Origin: an uncultured Caldilineaceae bacterium
GTDB taxonomy: Bacteria > Chloroflexota > Anaerolineae > Caldilineales > Caldilineaceae
Assembly: GCA_951813625.1 (NCBI GenBank)
Contig: CATOTS010000032.1
Span: 21,930-85,929 of the forward strand
Length of the DNA stretch: 64,000 nt
Direction: 5' to 3'
Notes under the pieces: generated by a model
Told to the model about the DNA's origin: nothing
What the model saw: only the letters and a program-made list of their open reading frames with translations
Database searches by the model: none
Shown: positions 52,098 through 60,983 of the stretch, piece by piece
Numbering within the stretch: position 1 is the first letter of the stretch
How the letters are laid out: every line of letters starts with the position of its first letter
Translations under genes and position numbers: made by a program

Positions 52098-52488
52098 CTC
52101 TGCCTCCTTATCTTGCGGTGCCCCTCACCCCATAGTGGCGGTACTCCGCCTTCACCTCCACGAATTGTGCCAGCGCGCGCCCCCTGCTGATCTCCCGCCT
52201 CATGCTGCCCGTGCCTGCCTTGTCCCCTGCCCTGGCATTCCGCGCCAAAGGTAGCCTGACTTCCAATTATATCGCCAGAAAATGTCATAACTGTATCATT
52301 TCTCGCTTTTCCTGTGTCAATAAAATAGCAATATACCTTCATGTGCTCGACTGGGTGTGAAATGGGGTTGAAATGAGAGCCTCGATAGCCTTTCACGGGT
52401 TCGGCATCACCCCGGCCGCCGGCTATTATGGCAACGGCAGATTAGACAGCCGCGACCGCCACAAGCCTGAGACAGAACAGTAGCGAGC
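52098..52488. other. intergenic region with possible short reading frames
   Basis: A frame from ATG 52342 (MKVYCYFIDTGKARNDTVM) overlaps the next gene's ATG by ATGA but turns Gly/Arg-rich. Another frame ends MRREISRGRALAQFVEVKAE 10-15 nt before that gene. Neither is strong. The left edge joins the Rhs remnant. Confidence 0.3.
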
Positions 52489-52800
52489 CTACAGGGCCAA
52501 TGTCCGGTTCGAGGAGGCGATGCGCTGGATGCGGTCCTGGCTGCGGTCGCGGCGATAGTCCTTCGGCAGGTGGTCGGCCGCGCCGTTGGCGAACGAGATC
52601 TCTGTCTCGAGCGCCCTCTTGTCGCCGCCGGGGACGTAGCTGCACAGGAGAGTGGTGCGGCCGAGTTGGTCCTGCTGCTGCCAGCTGAGCATGCGACCCG
52701 CGTCCTCGCCGAATGCGATGACCGAGAAGGTCGGGCCGTTGTAGTGGTTGGTGGTCGTGCTGCCGTTGGGCGCCCGCGTGCTGGCGGGGCGCAGGTGAAG
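52489..52800 (-). pseudogene. Rhs core fragment 1
   Basis: About 100 codons of Rhs/YD-repeat core: STRAPNGSTTTNHYNG, then RMLSWQQQDQLGRTTLLCSY and ALETEISFANGAADHLPKDY, nearly matching the intact Rhs gene (RMLSWQQQDQLGRTTLLRSY). It has neither start nor toxin tip and is broken at both ends. It is the most decayed of four Rhs copies in this locus. Confidence 0.8.
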
Positions 52801-52948
52801 CGAGAGAGGAAATTTAGTGGCACGTTTTGGAAGTGACTCGCTTTAGGCGGCAATTCATTGGACAATGCATTGGTTCCTTCACATTCCATCGCAACCGCCG
52901 CCCGATTCCAAAACTCGAAATGTATGGTGGCGGTTTGGCCTCAAGAGG

Positions 52949-54007
52949 CTACTGTTGCGGCAGGAATTCGATCGAACCCCCCTCCCCAACGGTCACCCGC
53001 AATTTGCCGCCCGACTCATCGCGGAAGAGCAAAGTGCATTCGTCTTCTTCGATGAGCGTGTAGCCGTGGCTCTCGAATGTTTGGCGGGCATCGGCAAGCT
53101 GTTCCTCAAGCGGTCGAGGCTGGCTATATGTTGGGTCTATTGTGAAAGGAAAGTCGGGCAGGCGGCGTGGAGACTGAAACTGCTCCGGCTCCATGTACCT
53201 GGGAATCGGTTCCAGTTGACGTACGCGCGCCAAGACCGTTTCGCAATCAAAAAAGGCGTTTTGGCCGAGGTGCTCCTTCACGGCCTGCTGCAACTGCCGG
53301 GCTTCGTTGGTGTTCCAGTCAAAGGGTGTGGACGCGGTGGTGAAGAAGATGCCGCCGCCGTCGAGCCAGAGTTTCTCAACACAGGGCAGATCCTCAAATT
53401 TCTCCCTGCCGAACCAGTCGACATAGAAGGGGCCGAAATAGTTGCCCCAGTAGACACCCGGCACACATTTCTCCAACTCTGACCCAACTACAGCCTTTCT
53501 CTCCAACGTTTCCTTTCGGTCGCACACAATCGAATACAGCGCACGCCACGCAAGGTAATTCTTTGCATGCCATTCCTCGCTTAAGTAAAAGGCTGCATAC
53601 CATGCTTGGTGTCTGTACAGTAGACCGGATGCGAAGTCCAGCCAATCCTCCAACCCTACAGCCTTTCGCACGAATCTCTCTTCCGTTCTGTAATTGCTTA
53701 TCGAGAACGGCTCGGAAGGCGAAAGACCAAAGATTACTATGAACTTACAGGATGGGTAGCGTGAGCGTTCAAAGATGCACTCCGACCAGGGCCGTTCGAC
53801 GTTAGGCACCAACTTGTCAAGGGAGCGGTCCATCTGCTCGTCCCACTGGGAAGCCCGGCCGCTATAGAGGTCATGTGTCGTTGCTCTGGCCGGTGCGAAT
53901 CGCGGCTGCGTCAGCACATAGTCGACTAACTCTTTGGCCCGCTCTACCCTGTCAAAAGCGTTTCGACTGTAGATCAGCAACTCGAACTCATGCCTGATCT
54001 CATCCAT
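52949..54007 (-). CDS. candidate immunity protein (Imm52-like)
   Basis: About 352 residues from the ATG at 54007 (GGGGAAAG upstream; a TTG 30 nt earlier is possible). The part DWFGREKFEDLPCVEKLWLD and GIFFTTASTPFDWNTNEARQ resembles the Imm52 family of immunity proteins found behind polymorphic toxins, as I recall it. It lies behind displaced Rhs tips and has no signal peptide, as expected for a cytoplasmic immunity protein. Which toxin it counters is not clear; its own toxin may be gone. The gap 52801-52948 shows nothing. Confidence 0.55.
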   Translation of the reverse strand: MDEIRHEFELLIYSRNAFDRVERAKELVDYVLTQPRFAPARATTHDLYSGRASQWDEQMDRSLDKLVPNVERPWSECIFERSRYPSCKFIVIFGLSPSEPFSISNYRTEERFVRKAVGLEDWLDFASGLLYRHQAWYAAFYLSEEWHAKNYLAWRALYSIVCDRKETLERKAVVGSELEKCVPGVYWGNYFGPFYVDWFGREKFEDLPCVEKLWLDGGGIFFTTASTPFDWNTNEARQLQQAVKEHLGQNAFFDCETVLARVRQLEPIPRYMEPEQFQSPRRLPDFPFTIDPTYSQPRPLEEQLADARQTFESHGYTLIEEDECTLLFRDESGGKLRVTVGEGGSIEFLPQQ

Positions 54008-54155
54008 CACTGTCTTTCCCCAAAACTCTTGCTGCAAGAAACAATGAATTCAGTCTAAACCAGGTCTGGCCGTGGTGCTCCCCAGCCAAGGGCTACGCGC
54101 CTTCCTCCACGGCACATCTCAGCTCATGGCCCGGCTCTCGGAGCCGCGCTCGATG

Positions 54156-54680
54156 TCATTCCCAAGCAAGGAGGTCTATTTGACCCGCTAGAGGGTATTC
54201 AGTGGAAATACCGGTAGGATATCGATCGTCGAGTATGCGAATCCGAAAAGCGGTTGTCCAGGCTAAGGGCGTGATCTGATCCAGAGGCTTGCCAAGCCGC
54301 TGTGCAAACTCCTCCAGTGAAAGCTCGCTCCCCCATCTGAATTCCTTTGGACGGATCTCGGCCTCCCCACCCTCACAGAATACGTGAAGATGGTATTCCC
54401 GTCCCCGCACTTCAGGATCCACCACATCGTCGAGATAAACAACGCCGTCCATTTTGGACCCATCAGCCAACTGAATCGAGCAGAAGACAAACAACATCAG
54501 GGCGGCGTCTCCATCTTCTTCACCGATCAGGAGCGGATCGGTGACCTGAATTGGCACGTCGAAGTTGCCGTCCCAGTCAGTTTCTTCCATAGTCCAGATA
54601 GGGAAACGGTGGCATCCTTCTATATCCGGAGGGTTCTCGTCAAAGGGGGGAGAACCTTCATGCTCCCATAGAAATTTCAT
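54156..54680 (-). CDS. candidate immunity protein for the ParB-like Rhs tip
   Basis: 174 residues; GGGAGATG precedes the ATG. Acidic, cytoplasmic, with many Trp and Asp (WTMEETDWDGNFDVPIQVTD, EFRWGSELSLEEFAQRLG). No family recognised. It follows the toxin tip at 54781 by 100 nt in the same direction, the usual place of a cognate immunity gene. Confidence 0.6.
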   Translation of the reverse strand: MKFLWEHEGSPPFDENPPDIEGCHRFPIWTMEETDWDGNFDVPIQVTDPLLIGEEDGDAALMLFVFCSIQLADGSKMDGVVYLDDVVDPEVRGREYHLHVFCEGGEAEIRPKEFRWGSELSLEEFAQRLGKPLDQITPLAWTTAFRIRILDDRYPTGISTEYPLAGQIDLLAWE

Positions 54681-54780
54681 CGTATGTACATCTCCCTAAA
54701 CTTACGCATTGTGCATTGTGCCTGCTTTCTCAACCCTCACAGCCGCGGGCAGTTGCCCAATACCAGAAAGTCTATATCCA

Positions 54781-55820
54781 CTAATGGATATGATGGCTCC
54801 CATCCATGTACACCCTGCCGAGGAATCTTCCTCTTAGGCCTGGGTCTCTTATCCTGATTGAATCCAAAACCGTCTCCCGCTTTGTTCTTAATATGTTCTC
54901 AACAGTTTTGTGACGTTTTCCCATCAGAATCTGATCCTGTGGCTGCAGTTTCATTACGGGAATAAGCAAGTCCTCGCCATCTGGAAGAAGATTGCTTGCC
55001 ATCTTTGCGGCAGCAAGCCGACGGTTGTCCAATGAAAGGACTTGTCCAGCCTTTTCCACTACATGAAGTGACGGACCATTCCACCCATCCGGAATCGAAT
55101 TGCGCAGTTCGAATAAGTCCATCTCCGGTCCATGGGAGGTAACCGCTTTGATCGAGCCTTGAGTCCACCCTTTGTCTTTGGCATACATGTATTCTACAAC
55201 AGCCGGGCCTGCCTCCTTGATGACACGATTGTCACTAACCACGTTCTTAATTATCACCCGCCTGACTTTTTGCGCAGCGCGGCCTGCTTCGATGGCAGCC
55301 GATGCGCCTCCTGGCACGAAAGGTACAACCGCCGCAACTACATCTACGGCCAGCCCGCCGGCATCAATCCAAGCTTCTGTTGTATTCCCCTCGCGGATGT
55401 TATGCACCAGTGAAACGACACCAATGCCAATACTGGCAACGTCCCAGAGCGTTTCAAGGAAATGGCCGGTTGGATCCGTATATTTGAACGGATTTCCACC
55501 TGCATAGTGGAATCGGTTGTAGCCGATGACCATCCTCGGAGCGGGGATAACTGTGTCAGGCGAGATGAATGCGCCCAGCGCGGGGTCGTAGTAGCGGGTG
55601 TTGTATTACATCAGCCCAGTGATGTCGGCCTTCTGCTCCGTGAAGGTGCGGTCGGTCTGGAGATCGCCTGATGAGCTGCGCTCAGCGCCGTAGGCGTGGT
55701 AGGCGTGGTAGGCGCGGCTGGCTATCGCGGCCCCCGCGCGGTCGGTGGTCAGCGAGGTGCTGCCGTGGTGGTCGCCGTGCAGGTGGAAGAGGTCGTTGCC
55801 GCGCTCGATCGCGATGCGTA
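54781..55820 (-). pseudogene. orphan Rhs 3' fragment with ParB-like toxin tip
   Basis: The Rhs part begins near 55820 (RGNDLFHLHGDHHGSTSLTT), contains a premature TAA where the normal sequence reads LMYYN (tac to taa, about 55605), and goes on through RYYDPALGAFISPDT and GYNRFHYAGGNPFKYTDPTG to a tip of about 190 residues. The pretoxin helices (FLETLWDVASIGIGVVSL) equal those of the intact gene at 60984. The tip includes VEKAGQVLSLDNRRLAAAKM, the pattern of ParB/sulfiredoxin-like toxin domains. A displaced cassette without a start. Confidence 0.75.
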
Positions 55821-55946
55821 GTCTGTCGACGGGGAAAGCCTGTTGAAGAGATCGGTTGCGGTCATTGTGCGATCAGAGAGTAATTCGACCGGCCGCGTAA
55901 GACTTCAAAGTGCCCCGGAATTCCGTCAAGACTTTATGCCTCTCGG

Positions 55947-56720
55947 CTATGTGGCGCATTCGACGTACTCCTCAAAGGACATGATTTCTACCGCTTCGAT
56001 TGAATCTGGCCACGGTTTGACTAGACAAAGTTCCCATGCCTGCATAAAAGGACCATACACAGCAGCAACCATCCGTTCAAGATTGCCGGGCGCGACAACA
56101 TAGAAGTGACCACTTTGGGGGGCGAAGGAACCCCCCATCGAGGTCCCTGGCCCTATCAACGGCCAATCCAAATGTCCGGAAGATACCGGCCTGAATGACG
56201 AACCTTGAATGACAAATCCTTTAACCACATACCAAAGAGAAAACTTCAGCCAATCTCTGCGATCCTCGACAATGGCAGCGATATAGTATTCGGGAGGTCC
56301 CAAGCAGTCTATTACTTGTGTTAGCGTAGGGCGCGAAAACTTCTGCCAGTCCCAATAACCAGCGACTTGAAGGAGCTTCTCCGCTCTATCAAACAGCACC
56401 CAATAGCTTAACCCTGGCATAACCGTACTGTCTGCATCCCACGCCCCCCACAGATCTTCCCTTACTTCACTACGAATGGGAATCGCCCACGCTTCAACTC
56501 CCCATACCCTTTCGACGGCTTCCACATACTCCTCCGGGGAGTTCACGCCGAACCTGAGTTCACGCCAGTGATTCTCCGTAAAGGCGTCGCACGAAAAAGG
56601 CAGTGGTGTTACAGCGAGGCTTGGCGTGACCCTTGTTGTCTCTTGCGCATAAGCGCAACTCGCAAGGAGCGTAACTGCACACCAAACCTGAAGACATGTA
56701 GTGGCAATTCTGGATTTCAT
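55947..56720 (-). CDS. exported protein, candidate immunity protein
   Basis: 257 residues with signal sequence (VWCAVTLLASCAYAQ; the ASC could be a lipobox or the cut may follow AYA). GGAGAG precedes the ATG. The mature part has several Trp (WGVEAWAIPIRSE, GYWDWQKFS) and PEYYIAAIVEDRRDWLKFSLWY. No family recognised. It stands with a second lipoprotein directly behind the Ntox44-type tip; exported immunity proteins exist for some systems, but the role is inferred. Confidence 0.6.
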   Translation of the reverse strand: MKSRIATTCLQVWCAVTLLASCAYAQETTRVTPSLAVTPLPFSCDAFTENHWRELRFGVNSPEEYVEAVERVWGVEAWAIPIRSEVREDLWGAWDADSTVMPGLSYWVLFDRAEKLLQVAGYWDWQKFSRPTLTQVIDCLGPPEYYIAAIVEDRRDWLKFSLWYVVKGFVIQGSSFRPVSSGHLDWPLIGPGTSMGGSFAPQSGHFYVVAPGNLERMVAAVYGPFMQAWELCLVKPWPDSIEAVEIMSFEEYVECAT

Positions 56721-56807
56721 TGTCCAGCTCTCCTTGGTTCACCGGCAACTAAGAGGCGACTGGGCCGAGGAGACCGATAGTCTCCGGCAGATGTAATAAG
56801 GGACGCT

Positions 56808-57476
56808 CTATTCGGATTCCTCCTCCCAAACCGCGTCGGCATAGGCATCGACACATTGAAGCATGCGTTCATTAACAGACTGCAATATCCGGACCATTTC
56901 ACCCTCCGCGATGTACTCGGGCACGACAGGTGTCTGGAAGGTTGTGAGAAATCGGCCATATTGGGCCAGGAAATGACAGTTCTTTCTACTAATGTCTGCG
57001 TCGTCTGATTCGAGATAGGCACAGCCAACACGAACCGCATCGGCGGACAGATCGATCTGTGCCACGTCGAACTCCAGCCAAGGTGTCAAACGACTTGCGT
57101 CGTAAAACACACGCGGCGATTGTTCGAGCGCAATTGCGGCTCTTTCAGGCGTACTGTATGCAAGGACCGCGTGAATGGCATGGAGAGTGCCACGAAATCC
57201 CTTTCGATAGAATATAGCTTCAATCCCCCCAAGTCCATTGCCCGGAATACCGCGAGAGGTCACTTCGTAGGTCTCACGACCTGTGAGCCGCCATCCACTC
57301 GGAAAGTTAGACGCGTCGATCGCGCAGCTATACAGCTGTGACTCCACTCGGCTCCGAAGCTCTGGGGATGGGCGCTGGTTGCAAGCCGTGAGAAAACTCA
57401 ACGCCGCGATGACGACTAGGCAGCTTAAGCTATACTGACCGCGCCAGCCGAACAGATCAATACAAGTGCGCAACAT
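56808..57476 (-). CDS. lipoprotein of unknown function
   Basis: 222 residues. Signal peptide with lipobox (VVIAALSFLTACNQ, Cys about 32); AGGAGT precedes the ATG. The mature domain has CAIDASNFPSGWRLTG, and a Cys near RKNCHFLAQYG. SNFPSGW resembles small exported proteins seen in Chloroflexi. It could be immunity-related by position only. Confidence 0.62.
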   Translation of the reverse strand: MLRTCIDLFGWRGQYSLSCLVVIAALSFLTACNQRPSPELRSRVESQLYSCAIDASNFPSGWRLTGRETYEVTSRGIPGNGLGGIEAIFYRKGFRGTLHAIHAVLAYSTPERAAIALEQSPRVFYDASRLTPWLEFDVAQIDLSADAVRVGCAYLESDDADISRKNCHFLAQYGRFLTTFQTPVVPEYIAEGEMVRILQSVNERMLQCVDAYADAVWEEESE

Positions 57477-57807
57477 GTCTTTACTCCTATTGCCGATTCT
57501 CCTACGAATTTCAGCGGCAATTCTCTTCTAGGCAGAACTGACAGACCCCTCAAAAAAACTGTCTGTGCAACACAGCCAAAGAATCAGCGAACAGCCATTG
57601 AGTCCGCAGCGATGATGCAATCGTTGTAGAATACTTGCTGAACGATCGCCCCCGCCTATTTTCCAATCCTCTGCGGCAGCAGTGTGGTGCAAGAGCGGGA
57701 CATAGCGTCTTCTGCGGATTTGAAGGGATGGCAGGGCTACTGCGCTTCATTATGACGTCGGTGCAAGAGAGTGAGGTTCAAAATGAATTCTGTATCTGCA
57801 TCAGATT
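57477..57807. other. intergenic region
   Basis: Between the Ntox44-type Rhs tip and the lipoprotein gene. A frame on the plus strand (about 57635) is the only long one and has no ribosome binding site or protein character. Nothing else seen. Confidence 0.4.
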
Positions 57808-60067
57808 CTATTCTTCCCAGGCCGGACAGGACGGCGAGACATCTGACAACGGGCAGCGGGCCAGGTTCTTAGCGTGCCCGTCGAAAACATCCCAGAATAG
57901 CTCGGAGGTCAACTTCCCTTGTTCTAGGACTGCGGCATGCAAAGCAAAACCCACTCTGATCGCTTCCGCGTCGTACGGGTCATCGCCAAATGATCTCAGC
58001 AACCATCTGATATCAAATGTGCCTTCTTTTTTAGGATTCAGGTAGTCTCCAATTTGAGCGACTCCTGCACCTGCAAGCATTTCGATGTCACTAAAGCCTA
58101 TCACTCTTGCAATGTATCCGAAGTGAATATTGGACCAGATGTCGTAGCGATAGGCATATCCCTTATAGGGATGCCACTTCCCCCATCCTTTTCCTAGTAT
58201 TATAGGTTTGTGATCCCAATCTTGGTCAGACCCTACCAGGCCTGCCCACAATATGTATGCTGCGATTTTTGCTTCAATAAAACCCTTGATGTTTGACCAA
58301 TCTGGCTGCCCTCCCAGGATTAGACTCGCAAAGTGTTTTGAGAGGATTTGGGCATCGCCAATGGGCTCTAACACTTCGGTATTCATGGCATTTGTTCTGA
58401 TCTCCTTAAGAATGTACTCTCCAACGACCTTTGCACTTGTATATGCCTTCCAGTCCGGCTTGCGCCAGGATCCTCTGGGACCACTACCGGGAACCGCAAG
58501 CGACACGAGCCTGTCTTTTCGGTCCTGTTGACTTGGTGCTCGTCCATCGTGTGCTGCCTTGAACTCTTCTACCCAAGCCGCACCAAGCGGATCATACCCT
58601 GCATGTCCTGTTGGATCTGTGAACTTAAGCGGGTTGCCGCGTGCGTAGAGGAAGCGGTTGTAGTTTATCACCTGTTCTGTGCCGGGAACCATCGAGTCGG
58701 GTGATATAAAGGTACCCAGTGCGGGGTCGTAATAACGTGCGTTGTAGTACATCAGGCCTGTTGCGTCGCGTTTCTGGCTGGTGAAGGTATGGTCAGTCTT
58801 GAGGTCCCCGGATGAGCTGCGCTCAGCGCCGTACGCGTAGTAGGCGCGGCTGGCTGTCGCGGCCCCCGCGCCGTCGGTGGTCAGCGACGTGCTGCCCAAA
58901 TGGTCGCCGTGCAGGTGGAAGAGGTCGCCGCCGCGCTTGACCGCGAAGCGCAGGCCGCCGAATCTGTAGTGGCTGACGGTCGTCGTGACAGCGCCGGTCA
59001 CCTCCTCCTCGTAGTGGGCGAAGAAGGTGTAGGTCGTGGTCGTGCCGCTGACCTTCTTGACGCGCGCGCCGTCGACGCCGTACCAGTACTGCTCCAGAAG
59101 GTCGCCGTTGTTGTCCTGCACCTGCGACAGCCGGTTCTGCGCGTCCCACACCAGCGTCTGCTGGCCGGCGAGCCCCTTGTTGCGCACGGTCATGTTGCCG
59201 TTGGCGTCGTAGTCGAAGCGGTCAGCGCCGCCGATGCGGTCAACCGCATGAAAAGGGCCGCTGTCGTCGTAGCCGTAGCTCTGGCCGTTGAAGGAGGTCA
59301 GCCGGCTGGCGCCGTCGTAGGCGTACGTGCGGCCGTAGGCGCCGGTCAGCCGCCCCAGCCCGTCGTAGGTGAACTCGTTGCTGGTCGTACCCTCGGTCAA
59401 TGAGGTGATGTCGCCGAAGCTGTTGTAGGCGTAGCCGCGGCTGAGACGCTCGCCGCCGCCCTCGCTCAGACCCACCTTGAGGCTTTCGAGCATCCCTCCA
59501 TTCCGTTTTGCTGTCCATGGGTAGTAGCTCTGCGTGCGCCAAAGGTTGCCGCCCGCGGGGAAGCGCAGCGCGGTCATACGCCCGGCCTCGTCGTAGTTCA
59601 CTCTGTCGACCAGCGCGCCGTGGATCGAACTGCTCAACCCCACGGCCGCACCCGGGCTGCCGTAGGTTGTGGTGATCACCTCGCCGGCGGGGTAGGTGAC
59701 CGCAACCGGTCGGTGGTGATCGTCGTAGATGTAGCTGCTCGCGCGTGTGAGTCTGTCGACAGTGACGCTCTCGCGGTTGAGGCGGCTGTAGCTGTCGTAG
59801 GTGAAGCTGCGGGAAACGTTGTCGTTGGCGACGCGCTGCACGCGGCCCTGCGCGTCGTAGGCGTAGGCGTAGACGCTGTCGAGGTCGGCCACGGTCGCGA
59901 CGCAGTTCTCGTCGGTGCGCTGGACGCGCCCGCGCATGCGCCCGAGGAAGTCGTACTGAGTGCTGCTGCCAGCTGAGCATGCGGCGCGCGGCGCCGTCAT
60001 CACCACCGCCGATGACTGAGGAGGGCAGGCAGTTGTAGTGGTAGATCGTTATGGTGCCGTTGGGCAC
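57808..60067 (-). pseudogene. orphan Rhs 3' fragment with Ntox44-like toxin tip
   Basis: From about 60067 the Rhs core starts mid-repeat (NGTITIYHYNCLPSSVIGGG, RMLSWQQ), jumps frame and continues YDFLGRMRGRVQRTDENCVA; about 70 residues are lost and the reading shifts by one. From 60006 the frame is open for 732 residues through the conserved RYYDPALGTFISPDSMVPGT and LKFTDPTGH. The tip of about 250 residues has SDQDWDHKPIILGKGWG and YRYDIWSNIHFGYIARVIGF, which fit the polymorphic toxin type 44 family, predicted RNases. No start or secretion part, so it works only if recombined onto the full gene or translated from an internal start. Confidence 0.75.
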
Positions 60068-60222
60068 GCGACTGCTGGAGGAGCGAAGGAAAGTTAAGAG
60101 GACGTATTACGGTCGTTAAAGAACGATCGATTCCCATTGTTTTGGTGAAAATAGGCGGCCAATCTGTTACTTGCTGTGGGATCCAACCTGTATCTCTTGA
60201 AGACCTCTATCTCGTTAGGAAA

Positions 60223-60867
60223 TTACAATAACTCATGGACCCAACTTTCGGACTCACGCATCGATTGAAAAAGCGACTCTGAGATTTCAAATTCAGGCAA
60301 CGGTGTGAAGCGGGTATTTCCAATTCTGTGCTTCTTGAAGAGTCTGTACACTCTTTCAGAAACGACCGTTGTTCCCACTCCAATCCAGAACACATCGCTG
60401 CCGTCGAACTGACTTTCGTGGAAGTATAGGCCTCTGTAATACGTGAAATGCCCGCCGGGCATCTCTTTGTCAAAGGGAACGCTGCGGTCGAAATCCTGCC
60501 CACATGTTCCGCCGGTCACCGCAAATCCATGGTAATCAGGCAGCAGAGCGCCCTTGCGGTCATAGACCTCGACAGGATAGGTCGACCAGCCTGTGATTTC
60601 ATTTTCTTCGAGAAGGCGAACCAGCCGCCCGGATACGCAGAAGAGCAGTACCATCTGAGACCATAGAACATCGGTTGCCCGACTTCCAGAGTCGGCATCG
60701 AATTGAATTGGTGCCTCCATGTCTAACTTGCCGCGCGCCAGCAGATGGCTGCTTATTCCCGGCAATGCTTCAAGAGGCAGCCGGTCCACCAAGCGGTAGG
60801 GACGGTCTTGAAGAGGGTCGCGAAATTCGTAATACCTGTTATAGTCCACAGGAATTTGAGATGACAT
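60223..60867 (-). CDS. immunity protein for the intact Rhs toxin
   Basis: 214 residues from the ATG at 60867 (AAAGGAG upstream), preferred over a far-upstream ATG that overlaps nothing. Soluble: PVDYNRYYEFRDPLQDRPYR, GGTCGQDFDRSVPFDKEMPG, RVYRLFKKHRIGNTRFTPLP. The pattern WSQM...F and the closing RFTPLPEFEISE are reminiscent of DUF1629/Imm43-like immunity proteins. It starts 116 nt behind the Rhs stop, the expected place for the cognate immunity gene. Confidence 0.68.
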   Translation of the reverse strand: MSSQIPVDYNRYYEFRDPLQDRPYRLVDRLPLEALPGISSHLLARGKLDMEAPIQFDADSGSRATDVLWSQMVLLFCVSGRLVRLLEENEITGWSTYPVEVYDRKGALLPDYHGFAVTGGTCGQDFDRSVPFDKEMPGGHFTYYRGLYFHESQFDGSDVFWIGVGTTVVSERVYRLFKKHRIGNTRFTPLPEFEISESLFQSMRESESWVHELL

Positions 60868-60983
60868 CGATGTGATCTCCTTTGTTGTATGTATTGCGAG
60901 TCCATGTTGCGCAAAGAGAACTCTACATTGGGGCTGACACAATGACAGCCCTGTGCATATGATAGCTTGGCAGGCAGTCACTA

